From Artocarpus heterophyllus (taxonomy: Eukaryota > Streptophyta > Magnoliopsida > Rosales > Moraceae), in the NCBI GenBank assembly GCA_025403435.1, contig CM046354.1, positions 18,602,424-18,666,423 of the forward strand: a DNA stretch of 64,000 nt. The letters are read 5' to 3'. Positions within the stretch are counted from its first letter, which is position 1. Each line of letters begins with the position of its first letter. This document shows positions 36,601-46,540 of this stretch, piece after piece. The notes under the pieces are model-generated. The model did not search any database. It worked only from the letters and a program-made list of their open reading frames with translations, and was not told where the DNA came from. The translations under genes were made by a program, and so were the position numbers.

Positions 36601-37531
36601 GAAATTTCGTCCTCGAAATTTCAATTCTAGTAATACTAGTAAAAATTATGATTCCAATTCCGAGTCTAAACCGTTAATGTTGTTTGTCCTCCAAATTTAA
36701 GTTATCGTATCTCCACTTATTTACTTGCATAATAAATCTTACTCTAAATTCTAAATCCCTCAATGAGAGTATTTCTGACAAGTTTCAACTTGTAACACCG
36801 TATAATAGTCTAAGAATCTGATCAGGCATACATATTGACCATACCATGATTCCAGTCCTTCATTGTCCATGGACTGTGATTTACAATCACATAAGGAGAT
36901 TGTCAGAGAAATTTTATATACTTCATCTTTAGGTTCCTTTTCCTTTTTGAGTAAGGAAAAGTCAAATATATTTGATTTCATACCTCAACTAATAAACTAA
37001 AACATAATCATAAAACATATATCACAAACACTTCTATTCAAAACCATACATTAAGCTTACTCATAGAGATATTAAACAGAATCTCAGAGTTGCAGACAAA
37101 CCCGACATATTTTTCATTAAACAGCTATCCTCATGACACAAACATTCAACCCAAATAATATACTCATATTTCATATGGAATATCCCCATAACTGACTCTG
37201 GTACTTCCACATAATATTAACAGAATATTACACATTACAAACATGATACGGATACGTTTCGAGAGTACAAGGCACTCCGTATACCAGCTATCCATATCAT
37301 GCATGCTTAGAGGATACAAAAACATCGATAAACAAAAGATCGGACCTTAAGAAGGATGCGTTTCGAGAGCATCAAGTACTCCGTATCCAGCCATCCCGGC
37401 ATTAGGCTCAATGAATCTAAAAGATTGAACAACAACGTACCACAAGAAACACAGAATACAAGGCAAACGGTTATTCGTAACACACGAAATACGGACACAC
37501 ATGCCTACATGCCAAAGATAAAACAAAAAGA
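36601..37531 (-). other. 3' untranslated internal region of element 1
   Basis: Between the LOG-like stop codon and the polypurine tract. No convincing frame. It is matched by 61340-62277 in element 2 with scattered substitutions and small indels, clearly more changed than the coding part. A directly repeated string, ACGTTTCGAGAG/GCGTTTCGAGAG, occurs at about 37254 and 37360. Confidence 0.6.
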
Positions 37532-38221
37532 TTACAGATGGAGATTCAAATCAATTGGCCGCTCCCGGCTTTCCCTTTCCCATTCAAGCTTGGATGTTGC
37601 AGTGTCGGATTCTGGATGTATGATTTGCATTTTGTCTATCAATTCCTCAGCTGTTGAAGCAGTGACAAAGATTTGTCTCTCCGATTCTGTAGTGATGTTT
37701 TCTTCCACAGCGTAATCTAGAAATTTCAAAAGACCGTCATAAAAACCCTTTACGTTCAGCAGTCCCAAAGGTTTGGAATAAAAGCCCAACAATTGCCCAC
37801 AAGCAACTATAAATATTTCCTCAAGAGTACCTAGACCACCAGGTAATGCTATAAAAGCATCAGAACTATAGATTATGTCTTTAAAATTTTTAGGGATACT
37901 CCTGACTCCTTCTCCCTTACCTATGGCTTCCTTACAAAGGTTTCCTTCAACTGGAATATGAGGCCAAATTCTTACATCAGTAGCGTCGCTAGACCTAGCT
38001 GCTAGTGCCATATTTACCATCATTTTTATACTACCACCCCCATAGATTATGTTAATCTTCTTGCGTGCTAGGACTTGCCCTAAGTGATTTGCAGCTTCTA
38101 AATAAGCTTTATCTTTTCCAAGGCTGGAACCACAAAAGACACAGACATTCTTTATTTTCTTCGTGGACTGGGAGGTAGACATATTTGGTTTATAGAAGTG
38201 GTTGCTTAATGTCTGCTCCAC
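37532..38221 (-). CDS. LOG-like protein (cytokinin riboside monophosphate phosphoribohydrolase family), element-borne
   Basis: Plant LOG enzymes release active cytokinin base from its riboside monophosphate. This frame is 229 residues without introns, although host LOG genes are split, which suggests capture from a spliced mRNA. Family landmarks: VCVFCGSS (residues 26-33), IIYGGGS (58-64), SDAFIALPGGLGTLEEIF (120-137, with PGGxGTxxE and Glu135), KPLGLLNVKGFYD (150-162) and a SKLEWE block near the C-terminus. Departures: after GGGS the usual GLMG is replaced by KMMV, and the Arg-Lys pair expected about 15 residues before PGG is replaced (Asn112-Phe113 by eye alignment). An N-terminal extension of about 20 residues could be trimmed if Met14 is used. 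It lies inside an LTR retrotransposon, second of two ORFs, presumably transcribed from the LTR. Enzymatic activity is uncertain; a different substrate or a binding role is possible. Confidence 0.88.
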   Translation of the reverse strand: MEQTLSNHFYKPNMSTSQSTKKIKNVCVFCGSSLGKDKAYLEAANHLGQVLARKKINIIYGGGSIKMMVNMALAARSSDATDVRIWPHIPVEGNLCKEAIGKGEGVRSIPKNFKDIIYSSDAFIALPGGLGTLEEIFIVACGQLLGFYSKPLGLLNVKGFYDGLLKFLDYAVEENITTESERQIFVTASTAEELIDKMQIIHPESDTATSKLEWERESRERPIDLNLHL

Positions 38222-38274
38222 TTAGACTTCGGGTTCTACTTGAGTTTTTAAAGATGAGAAATATACAAAAAGGG

Positions 38275-38484
38275 CTAAAGAGATAGACGAGTAGGTAATG
38301 AAAAGGTAATCCAAAGATTTAAACAAAATCTTGTGCGGATAAGAAAGTAAGATAAGGTGATTGATAGTTTACAGAAAATCTGATTCACTTTTTGAAAAAG
38401 ATTAGACTCTAATTGTATAACTTTTGACAATTGAGAACAATTCGACAAAAGACCCTCTTGACACAACTGTAGACTTTTTGACAA
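38275..38484 (-). CDS. Small ORF in the spacer between the two element ORFs
   Basis: 69 codons (MSKSLQLCQEGLLSNCSQ start) with a hydrophobic stretch around residues 40-60. It is kept in element 2 (63021-63230) with one apparent residue change (Gln9 to His). No domain recognised. It may be untranslated spacer, since conservation of the whole interior is high. Confidence 0.2.
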   Translation of the reverse strand: MSKSLQLCQEGLLSNCSQLSKVIQLESNLFQKVNQIFCKLSITLSYFLIRTRFCLNLWITFSLPTRLSL

Positions 38485-38825
38485 ATATACACCAAGTCTA
38501 GAAATTTAATATAAACGACAAATACTGTAGAACTTTTGAAATTTGAGACACAAATCTTGAAATATCTGGATAAGCTTTTCAAAATTCAGACATATTACTG
38601 TACCGTATGTAACGTGTCTGATAAGATAATATATTTTATTTTATATATATTTAAGAAAATCATAAATTAAATAAGATATTAACATTTACTGTATCAATCT
38701 AATAATCACAATTATTTCAAACACAAAAGCAAATATTCTGAGTAAAAGCAAAACACAAACTGTTGAACATCAGCTAAAACTGCTTCAAATAAGTAAAGAC
38801 TAAATAACCTTTATAGAGCGATGAC

Positions 38826-39347
38826 TTATTCCCCATCCAGTTTTCTTATGGCTTGGCAAACAGGATCTAGAAATACCATATTCCTGAGGCGTTGTCTTTC
38901 TGTATAAAATTTAGGCCAGAGTTTAAAAATAGCTCCTTGAACATATCCACTAGGGTGACCGTGGAGAGGAGGATGGATGCTATCCAAGTTCTCCTTTGAA
39001 AGTCCATCCCTACAAAACCTTATTTTATCCTCTCTATTCGTAGACATATAACCAGGTGAATTACATTTACCGTTACAATTTTGTCTTCCACATTTGTTAC
39101 AAGTGACCACGATGGCACGAGCTCTTCTTTTCATTGCACTACGACTGGTACCTGTTCCTGGTAAACCGACATCTTGACTAAAGTCACTCGGACGGATTTT
39201 CCCCTCTATCAACATTCTCACATCACAAGGGATACCAAAACGCATAAGAATCCACAACCGAGTAATTCTAGCCTTGTATTTCTTTCTGAGAATCTTTTGG
39301 GAGAGTGATGGGAAATACTTTCTCAGGTGTTGGTATTTTGGGTCCAT
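38826..39347 (-). CDS. Basic cysteine-rich protein of the LOG element (173 residues)
   Basis: First ORF after the leader. Order of features: a basic N-terminal helix-like part (residues 9-36, many Lys/Arg), then GTGTSRSAMKRRARA (64-78) with an Arg/Lys cluster, then a compact Cys array C83-x2-C86-x4-C91-x3-C95 followed by SPGYMS, and a C-terminal half with Pro/His-rich IHPPLHGHPSGY (124-135). A nucleic-acid-binding role is likely. The spacing is not the CCHC knuckle of gag. Arg-rich stretch, Cys pairs and a following Pro-Gly recall the small nucleic-acid-binding proteins of carlavirus-type plant viruses, but this is a motif-level impression. In element 2 the frame is kept, with three residue changes in the part visible. 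It could alternatively be a highly reduced gag. Confidence 0.65.
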   Translation of the reverse strand: MDPKYQHLRKYFPSLSQKILRKKYKARITRLWILMRFGIPCDVRMLIEGKIRPSDFSQDVGLPGTGTSRSAMKRRARAIVVTCNKCGRQNCNGKCNSPGYMSTNREDKIRFCRDGLSKENLDSIHPPLHGHPSGYVQGAIFKLWPKFYTERQRLRNMVFLDPVCQAIRKLDGE

Positions 39348-40793
39348 GATGAGATGAAAAAAAGAGTAAATAGAAAGGAAAAATTAAGATAGTAAATTGC
39401 AGAATCCTAGAATTCCTTCTTCTTTTGGAGGAAAAGAAGAATTTTTTAATGAAAAAGAAGAGGATTTACGATTTAGAGAGAAAATGACAAATTAAGAGAG
39501 AAAAAGTGAACTCGGAGAAATAAGCTCCTATGCACAGTAAACGTATATGTAAACAATGATTAAACCACTGTATATGACACGTATAGAGACCACGTGGGAG
39601 AGACAGTGTGAATCAAACTGATTTAAGATTTGAACTAGGCCCAAATGTTCTTAGTTGAAAATGGTCAGGTTGTTTCGGGCCTTAACACATTTAGAACGAG
39701 TTAAATAACAAACATAAAATTGAAAACCAATTCGTATGAATCTTAAACCCAATTCAAAGCCCACTATAGATAAAGTTAACTATAAACAACAAATCTAATT
39801 TAACGACAACAAGGATCTTCCTGAATGATCCAGCAACTCAAATAATTTTGTTTTAATCAAAACCTTATTGAACAATGCATACACCCATATGTTATTGATA
39901 ATACTTAACATCTATCAATGGATTCATCATCATTACTACCAAGGGTTTAGAATGCGACTAACCTTGAAATCAATACGATTTACGTCTTTCAACGTAGACC
40001 ATATCAACGAACAAAGACACTTGATGTTACTACTTAAGAACATCTACAATCCCCACAATTCTACTCATACAATATATAATTTCCTCATATAACAAAACCT
40101 TAGGTAACCAAAAGATTCACTGATACACTTAAATACAATGTACGTAACAAAATATTCCAATTTTGAGATTCATGCATTCTAGACTTTACACAGTCTCAAC
40201 AGACCAAAAGTCTAACATTTATCTCTCTCAAGATTCAATACCATGATTCCCAACTTATATCACATTCCTCAAATAAATAGAACTTTCAAGAAAAGATATT
40301 GACACTTATGTGCTCCATCGAATCCATACATAATCATTACTTAGGTTTGAATCAATTACGAAAAATTTGGCATATCTATGTCAAACTTTAAAATCAATAA
40401 GTCAAGCCTTATATTTCTTATTGTTTTTCACGAGACAAAAGGCTATTAAATCCTCGTATCTACACGAATTTCTCATCGTTTATACGAATTAGATATGCTT
40501 ATAGATCCAAATATTATACGAATCTCTCATAAGCATTCTACTTATAAACTCATTCCATATAATTATCATTCCCTCATAACTATTAATACTTTCCTTCTAT
40601 ATAATTATTGTACTCATATAACCATTAGTATTTTCATTCTATGGCCTTTCCATGTTACATCCTTCTAGACTGTATAAATCAATGTGAAGGTTCATTTTGA
40701 TGATGACAATGAAAATTTAGCTTCAAAACCATCTCAAAAATATATATATTTTTTTTAAGGTGGTGCTACACTCCCTAGGTTAACCGAACCTAG
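39348..40793 (-). other. Leader region of element 1
   Basis: About 1.4 kb between PBS and the first ORF, AT-rich, with no long frame on the coding strand. In LTR retrotransposons this zone normally holds dimerisation and packaging signals, which a non-autonomous element must keep; no specific structure was identified by eye. Confidence 0.5.
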
Positions 40794-40805
40794 GCTCTGA
40801 TACCA
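40794..40805 (-). other. Primer binding site (tRNA-iMet)
   Basis: TGGTATCAGAGC on the minus strand is the standard plant retrotransposon PBS complementary to the 3' end of initiator tRNA-Met. It is separated by seven bases (40806-40812) from the 5' LTR end, which fixes the element's orientation. Confidence 0.9.
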
Positions 40806-40812
40806 AAAATTC

Positions 40813-43347
40813 TGTAACGCCCCTATATGGGGGTTAACAGTTTTTAATGAGATAAAATAAAAATAAATAATAAAAGTAAAACCTTAAAGATTAAAATTTG
40901 CCCGGGACTTAAATGAAAACTCTCAACTCAAAAATAAAAATATAAACGACAAATAAACCACAGTTTTAATGTAGCACCTTAAATTTAATAATATAAACTG
41001 TTGTCATCATCATTTTAACCCTCAACACATTATAATACAGTCACAGAAAGTAACAATTGATGCTTACATTATCATGAAGAACATTCTCAATGATTGAAGC
41101 AGTCCCAATGTAATATAGCTACATCACTTCCTCAACTATATTTCTCGTAGCCACCTCACACTTAGTGAGTCCTGAAAAGATATAAACATAAGGGAATGAG
41201 CAACACTATGCTCAGTAGAGAAAGCTATTACTCACCTCTATCATTACCACATTAAAATCTGCATGGTTAGTAAGTCACATCATATTTCAGATTATGAGGT
41301 TTATTATGATCACATCTTATGGATACCGTAGTTAATCATTACCAAGTGTCATAATTACACATTTATACAAATATTACCAATCATCATTGTTCCTAGGTAT
41401 CCATGTTAAATTGAGTATCACTCAACTCATCGAAACCCAAATGGGCGCACTTGATCACCCTATAAACATTCCAAGGGTGTTCCGGTGAGGGGACATCAAG
41501 CCCCGAGTCCTCACCAAATCGATTCCTGTACAGTGTGTTCTGGGACTTTCAACCCAAGGAAGCGTCATCACCTTCCCCCTATTTTACCTTTTTGGGTATT
41601 CATGCCCAAGGACGTAACCGCCGCCCTCTTCATGTCTCACCATTTCTCTATATTAAATCATTATTAATAGAGTCAGTTTTCCTAACCATGCTTCTCAATT
41701 TATAACATGTGTCAATTCATTAGGTTCCTCGCCGTACAATACAAGACGAGTCCATGTCATAGTTTCATATGTGATACTCATATAATATCAGTTCAACATA
41801 GATATATATATATTGCGGCAAAACAATCAATTTTAATTCTATAAAAACCTCACAAAAGATGAGTAATAGAATCCCTACCTTTCAAGCTTATCAACAGTCT
41901 CTTAATCCTGGAATCAATTAACGTTAGCTCCATACTCCCTTGATCTTGAACTCCAAGCAAAGCAGATCCAGTTGTATCTCGCTGTATCTATGAAGCATCC
42001 TCTGTAGTGCTCCTCGAGCGACTATGAATGGCTAGGAATGCTTCCTGGAGATCATACATTCTTGAAAACGTCATTCTGGACTCCGATACTGCTGTTTGAA
42101 TCGCCTCGATTCGCGTGCAGTCGGTACCGGATGATTTTCATCGGAGTGGAATTTGCTCGAACGGAGGTCACCATTGCATCCAGAGCATCGAAACGAGTCA
42201 GGAGGCGGTCTCGGATCTTCGATCGGAGGTCCGGATCACAAAATCCCATTTTGGCCTTTGACCACCGTTGACCGGCGTTGACCACCGTTGACCGGCCGTT
42301 GACCGGCGGCGGTTGGCTCCGTTGAGGGCTGAGCTCGAGCCTACCCCCCCTAAGTCGACCCTTCTGAGTTCAATGGTGACGTCAATTTCATTCAATTTTG
42401 CCTCCATCAGCACAAATCGAAGAGCGGATCCTCGGCCAAAACCGGTGGCTCGGGCGGTGGATCTTCGCCAGCGTTTGGCCCAAATTGGCTTGGGCATTTC
42501 CTTCTCCGTGGTTGTCTGAGCATGTTGGTGGCGGTGGTGCACCACACCGCTGCGTAGAACGGCAGCCCGAAGCTCCTCACGGCGGCGCACAAAGGCGGAG
42601 GCCGATCGTGGTCCTCCGGCGGAGTTCTCATGAAATTGAGGGTTGGGAAAGCTTCACCGTGCATCACTGAGTGTTTTGCCTCAGTCAATTTTGGGGAAGA
42701 AGGTCGGTAACGGTGGCGACGGTGGTTGCTGCGGCGGTGGACGGCGTCGGTCTTCAAACTCCGGTGGGCGGCGGCTGTGGCGTGAAATTGGAAGGCGCTT
42801 CTCACTCCTCGTCGCCGTCTGAGTCGAACGGTGGGGGCGGTGTCGATTACCGTCGTCGGAGGCGGCGGGATCGAGGGTGGTGCAACGGCGGCAAGAAGCG
42901 ACTCCGACGAGGCTTCTCCGGCCAAAATCGAGGGGCATCACCTGCTGCATTTTGTTCTACTCATTGAGCTGAGTCTATAGACACCAAGATCGTGTTGATC
43001 GGTGCTCGGACGGTGAAGAAATCACGTTGGAAAAGTACTGTGTTTCGGCGGCTTCAACCGGCGCGTGTGTCCTCCTCCGGCAGTGTTTTGGGCTGCTCGG
43101 CACACCGTTGGACTCATCTTGACGAGAGCTTCCCATTGGTGTGGGAGGTGTCGAAAACGGATGCCGAAATCTCAGACGATATTTGAGGGAAGAGAGAAAA
43201 TTCTAGAGAGAGAAAGAAGAGAGAGAAAGTCTCGAGTTTTGTGATATTTTCTGATTTTTTTTTTTTTTTTTTTTTTAATTTATATATATATATACTAAAA
43301 ATTAATCTAATTACCTTAATACCCTTAGGGGAATAACGGGTGTCACA
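40813..43347 (-). repeat. 5' LTR of element 1 (2535 bp)
   Basis: Upstream LTR in element orientation. It is identical by eye to 34052-36583 apart from three extra T in one homopolymer. It contains the GC-rich block (about 41940-43190) and the same W-box array. On the minus strand a TATATA run (43280-43294) and a CT-rich tract follow closely after the 5' end and could form a promoter. Confidence 0.93.
42258..42304. promoter_or_regulatory. Array of five W-box cores (TTGACC) in the 5' LTR
   Basis: Same array as in the 3' LTR, at 42258, 42268, 42278, 42288 and 42299. In the 5' LTR it would lie where it could influence transcription of the element. Confidence 0.5.
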
Positions 43348-43904
43348 AAAACCTACCAAATCAGTGATCTAAATTAACCTTCTATTAGAATGTTCGATTG
43401 GTTACAACTAATTACAATGTAAAGTTTTCAATAACTATAATAAAAAGTAAAAATTTACTACAGCTCTTACATATTATAGTTTTCAAACTAAAATTTTTAG
43501 GTCCAATCGATTTGTTAAACACCCTTTTAGAGGTACGTTTTTAAAATATACATTCTTGACACTTGTATTAATACACTATTATTGATGGAATTGAAAAGAC
43601 AAATTGGAGTTTAAAAAAGAATGAAACAGTAAACAAACAATTATGCATAAAAAACAGATCTTGCTTAAGCTAACTTTTTTTTTCTTTTTGATTTTATTTT
43701 TAAATCTATTTTTTTTTAATAATTTTATCCCTCTTAAAATACTAGCTTGTCATACTCATCCAAAAAAGACGAGGAAGGTGGGCATTTCAAAAATATAATA
43801 GTATCTAGACTTTTAAAAGTAAATATTGAGGAGCAAAGTAAGACAAATAAATAGCCTTGAAGCCTATTGATGAAAATAACTATTTTGATTTCTTTTTGGA
43901 AAAT
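43348..43904. other. Target duplication and flank right of element 1
   Basis: Begins with the target duplication AAAAC (43348-43352). A family-1 MITE follows at 43388-43526, then AT-rich DNA with T-runs and no recognisable gene. Confidence 0.6.
43388..43526. mobile_element. MITE, family 1
   Basis: The ends AGAATGTTCGATTGG and CCAATCGATTTGTTAAACACCC are imperfect inverted repeats. The interior has the family core twice in diverged form (AATGTAAAGTTTTCAATAAC and TACAGCTCTTACATATTATAG). Confidence 0.5.
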
Positions 43905-45325
43905 TTGTGCTACAAGTCCAAAACTTTTTAACCTTGATACTTGAGTCTTCATTTTAAAAATATTATCATTTGGGTCCTAAACTTGTAAGTTAATGATTTT
44001 CATAGGTCCTTCCGTTGCTCGTGTCATTAATTGTCCCATGTGCAATTCACATGCCTTTTAACCTCCCTTTTAATTTTCAAAATAAAAAAAAAATAGCTTT
44101 TGAAAAAAGGAAAATCTAGAAGAAAAAAAAAGACCCAACTTATATATGTGTAACAGAAAATGTCACTTTTTTAAAACTAACAGTAGTACATAGTAGGTTT
44201 TGAAATTATTTATAGTAAATGTCAAATTTATGATGTAAATAATTTATTTGCCTCATTTTTTATAATGTAAATAATTTTTATTTACACAATAAATAAGTTT
44301 ATGGTACAAATAATGTATTTATCTACTTGTTTACAATGTAAATATTCTAAACCAAAGAAATGCGACATAAGAAGAAATTTTTACGCTTCAATAGAATGAA
44401 TTTGTCAGGGTAAAATATGCCCTATGGTCAATTGAAGGTTTTGAACTCAAATTCTATACAGAAAGCTTGAGTTTGAGTGTCCTTATGCCTCATGATACCG
44501 ATGGTAAACTCAAGAAAAAAGACCGTTGCACTTTTTCTACGGGAATTACCTTTTCTTATTTATTAAAAATTCTAAAATTTTCTTCGCCTACAAATAACAA
44601 AAAATGATGCATGTAAATTTGGGGTAGCTTCGTGTACTAAGTGTATCATTCATTGCTTTTTCGTAAAGTAACAATTCTAATCCTCATGACCAATCACTGA
44701 AAACTCATACCATGAAGTCCTTCGGTGTAAGTTCGTGAAATTTGATTCCTAATTGTGGTTATTTTTATGAAGATTTTGCAACTCTAATCTATAATCCCTT
44801 GAAAGTATGGGAGCATAAGGGAAATAGCATATTTTTGAAACTCTTTGAAGTAAATGTCAAATTTTAAAAATATTAGTAATAGGTGGCAGATTTACGTGTA
44901 AAAATTTTATTGTCTGTATAAATAATTTATACTGTAAACAAAACAATAAATAAATTATTTGCATCTTAAATTTATTTACCATATAATTTAAAATAAATAA
45001 GAAAGTAAATAAATTATTTACATTATAAATCTAATATTTACTACAAATATTTTCAAAACTTGATAATTAATACTATTAGTTTTGAAAAATTGATGTTTAT
45101 TATAATTTTTCATTAAAAAAAATAGGGTATTGCACTTAGGTCCCCAATTTTTAAGTCGAACATTTGCTATTCACATGGTCAATTAAAGAAATAAAGTTTA
45201 TGGATTTTGACGGAAGGACCACAGATGCATTGTTTTCGTTTTTTGGGAACATACATCATACATTTAAAAGTTGAGAAACTAAGCACAACCCTTTTAAAAG
45301 TTGGGAACCGACAATTTACCTTTTT
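43905..45325. mobile_element. Long-TIR element, about 1.4 kb
   Basis: Outer arms both carry GGTCCTTCCGT (44008 and, inverted, near 45210) in a similar neighbourhood (ATGTGCAAT against CACATGGTCAAT). Inner arms repeat a motif like GTAAATAATTTATTTG in opposite orientations (44230-44350 and 44930-45080). No coding frame. This is consistent with a non-autonomous long-TIR or foldback transposon; ends are approximate. Confidence 0.45.
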
Positions 45326-46535
45326 ATAAATTTGTATGTACTATTAGTTTTGGAAATCAAAATATGTAAACACGTTTTTGTTTGAATATAAGTAGTTATA
45401 AAAATTGGTCATTTGGTGATGCCGTGAAAATTATATTATGCTTTACATTGACTGATGCTCTTTAATTGTCCAACCAGTCATTAGTATAAACTGCCAATTT
45501 AATGTACAAAAGAATGACTTGGGTAATACATTTCAATAACTAATGAGTTTATAGGTAATTCTTGTTTATAGCTTCATTAATCAAGGGATTCATTACAATC
45601 AAATTCTTCCACGCAATTATGCTTTAACCATCTGGCATTATATATATATATATATATATAGTGTTCCTCACGTAACAACACATGGTACACATTGTTTACG
45701 TACTGTCTTGTTGCTGGATAATAACAAATAATACTTATTTTTATTATTTTATTTATTTATTTATTTAATCTTAATGTGTACCGTAGAATGTGCCCATGCA
45801 GCGAGGACCTAATAAAAGCATATACCAAGGTAGATAATCGATATTGAAGAATGTTAAAGGGGAACGAAAAAAGAAAAAAAACAAAGATATTGAAGAATTT
45901 GCTTGGCATTGATCATTCTCTTCACGCAACAGCACTCCATTCCATCTTCCAAAAGCAGACATCTAAATGGACATTGCGTAACGGGGAAGAGGTTGAGTGT
46001 GTGGGTTTTTTTTTTTTTTATGCAGGAAATGTTTGTCTAGCCTTTAGAGGCTCTTGAACTCTTTAACATTTTCATTTATACTTTCTCCTGTATTTCTTTC
46101 ATTTGTTGAGATTTTTTTAGCATTTTTTTATGGGTACTAAAAAAATCATTTATCGATAATTATTTATACTACAACTATCAAATTAGTAAAAAGAAAAAAA
46201 AAATAATTTTGACTATATTAAACAGTTTGAAAATATGCACGATTAGTTTGTTTAATTACTTTTTTACTGGCAAATGCAATATAAACAATAGGCGTTGGGT
46301 TCGGCAATAATGATATCACCCAACGTACCAAAATTAGCTGTTACCCACTCCTAGTAGGAGATGTAAGGATTGCTATATAGAATAACTTTTTATTTTACTG
46401 ACAACCATATAAAGCAAAAGATATTTTAGCCATTTGCATCAAACTCAAACTCCCTTCTTGCATGTGTGCTTCTCCGGAAACACATACTATAATAAGAGGT
46501 AAAGATTGATTGATTGCATGCTCGATTAAACATGT
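45326..46535. other. Intergenic DNA, nothing recognised
   Basis: Contains TATATA (45640-45660) and ATTT-type (45735-45765) microsatellites and short overlapping frames on both strands at 45771-46057 without motifs. Confidence 0.5.
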
Positions 46536-46540
46536 AATTT

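Larger units (their letters stand above)
34052..43347 (-). mobile_element. Complete non-autonomous LTR retrotransposon carrying a LOG-like gene (element 1)
   Basis: The 9.3-kb element reads on the minus strand. The 5' LTR is 43347 to 40813 and the 3' LTR is 36583 to 34052; each runs TG..CA (TGTGACACCC..GGGGCGTTACA). It is flanked by perfect AAAAC duplications (34047-34051 and 43348-43352). Seven bases inside the 5' LTR is a 12-nt PBS, TGGTATCAGAGC, complementary to initiator tRNA-Met. A polypurine tract AAGGGGGGTAGAGC abuts the 3' LTR. The 3' end (CGAGGACGAAATTTC before the tract) is the kind seen in plant Ty3/gypsy elements. The 4.2-kb interior has no gag, protease, RT, RNase H or integrase. 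It has a 1.4-kb leader, a 173-codon ORF, a 604-nt spacer, a 229-codon LOG-like ORF and about 950 nt of 3' sequence. It must rely on enzymes from another element. Confidence 0.93.

Noticed and set aside
39868..40092. 74-codon plus-strand frame in the element leader
   Set aside because: Antisense to the element, AT-rich, no motif, not supported in a second copy within the window.
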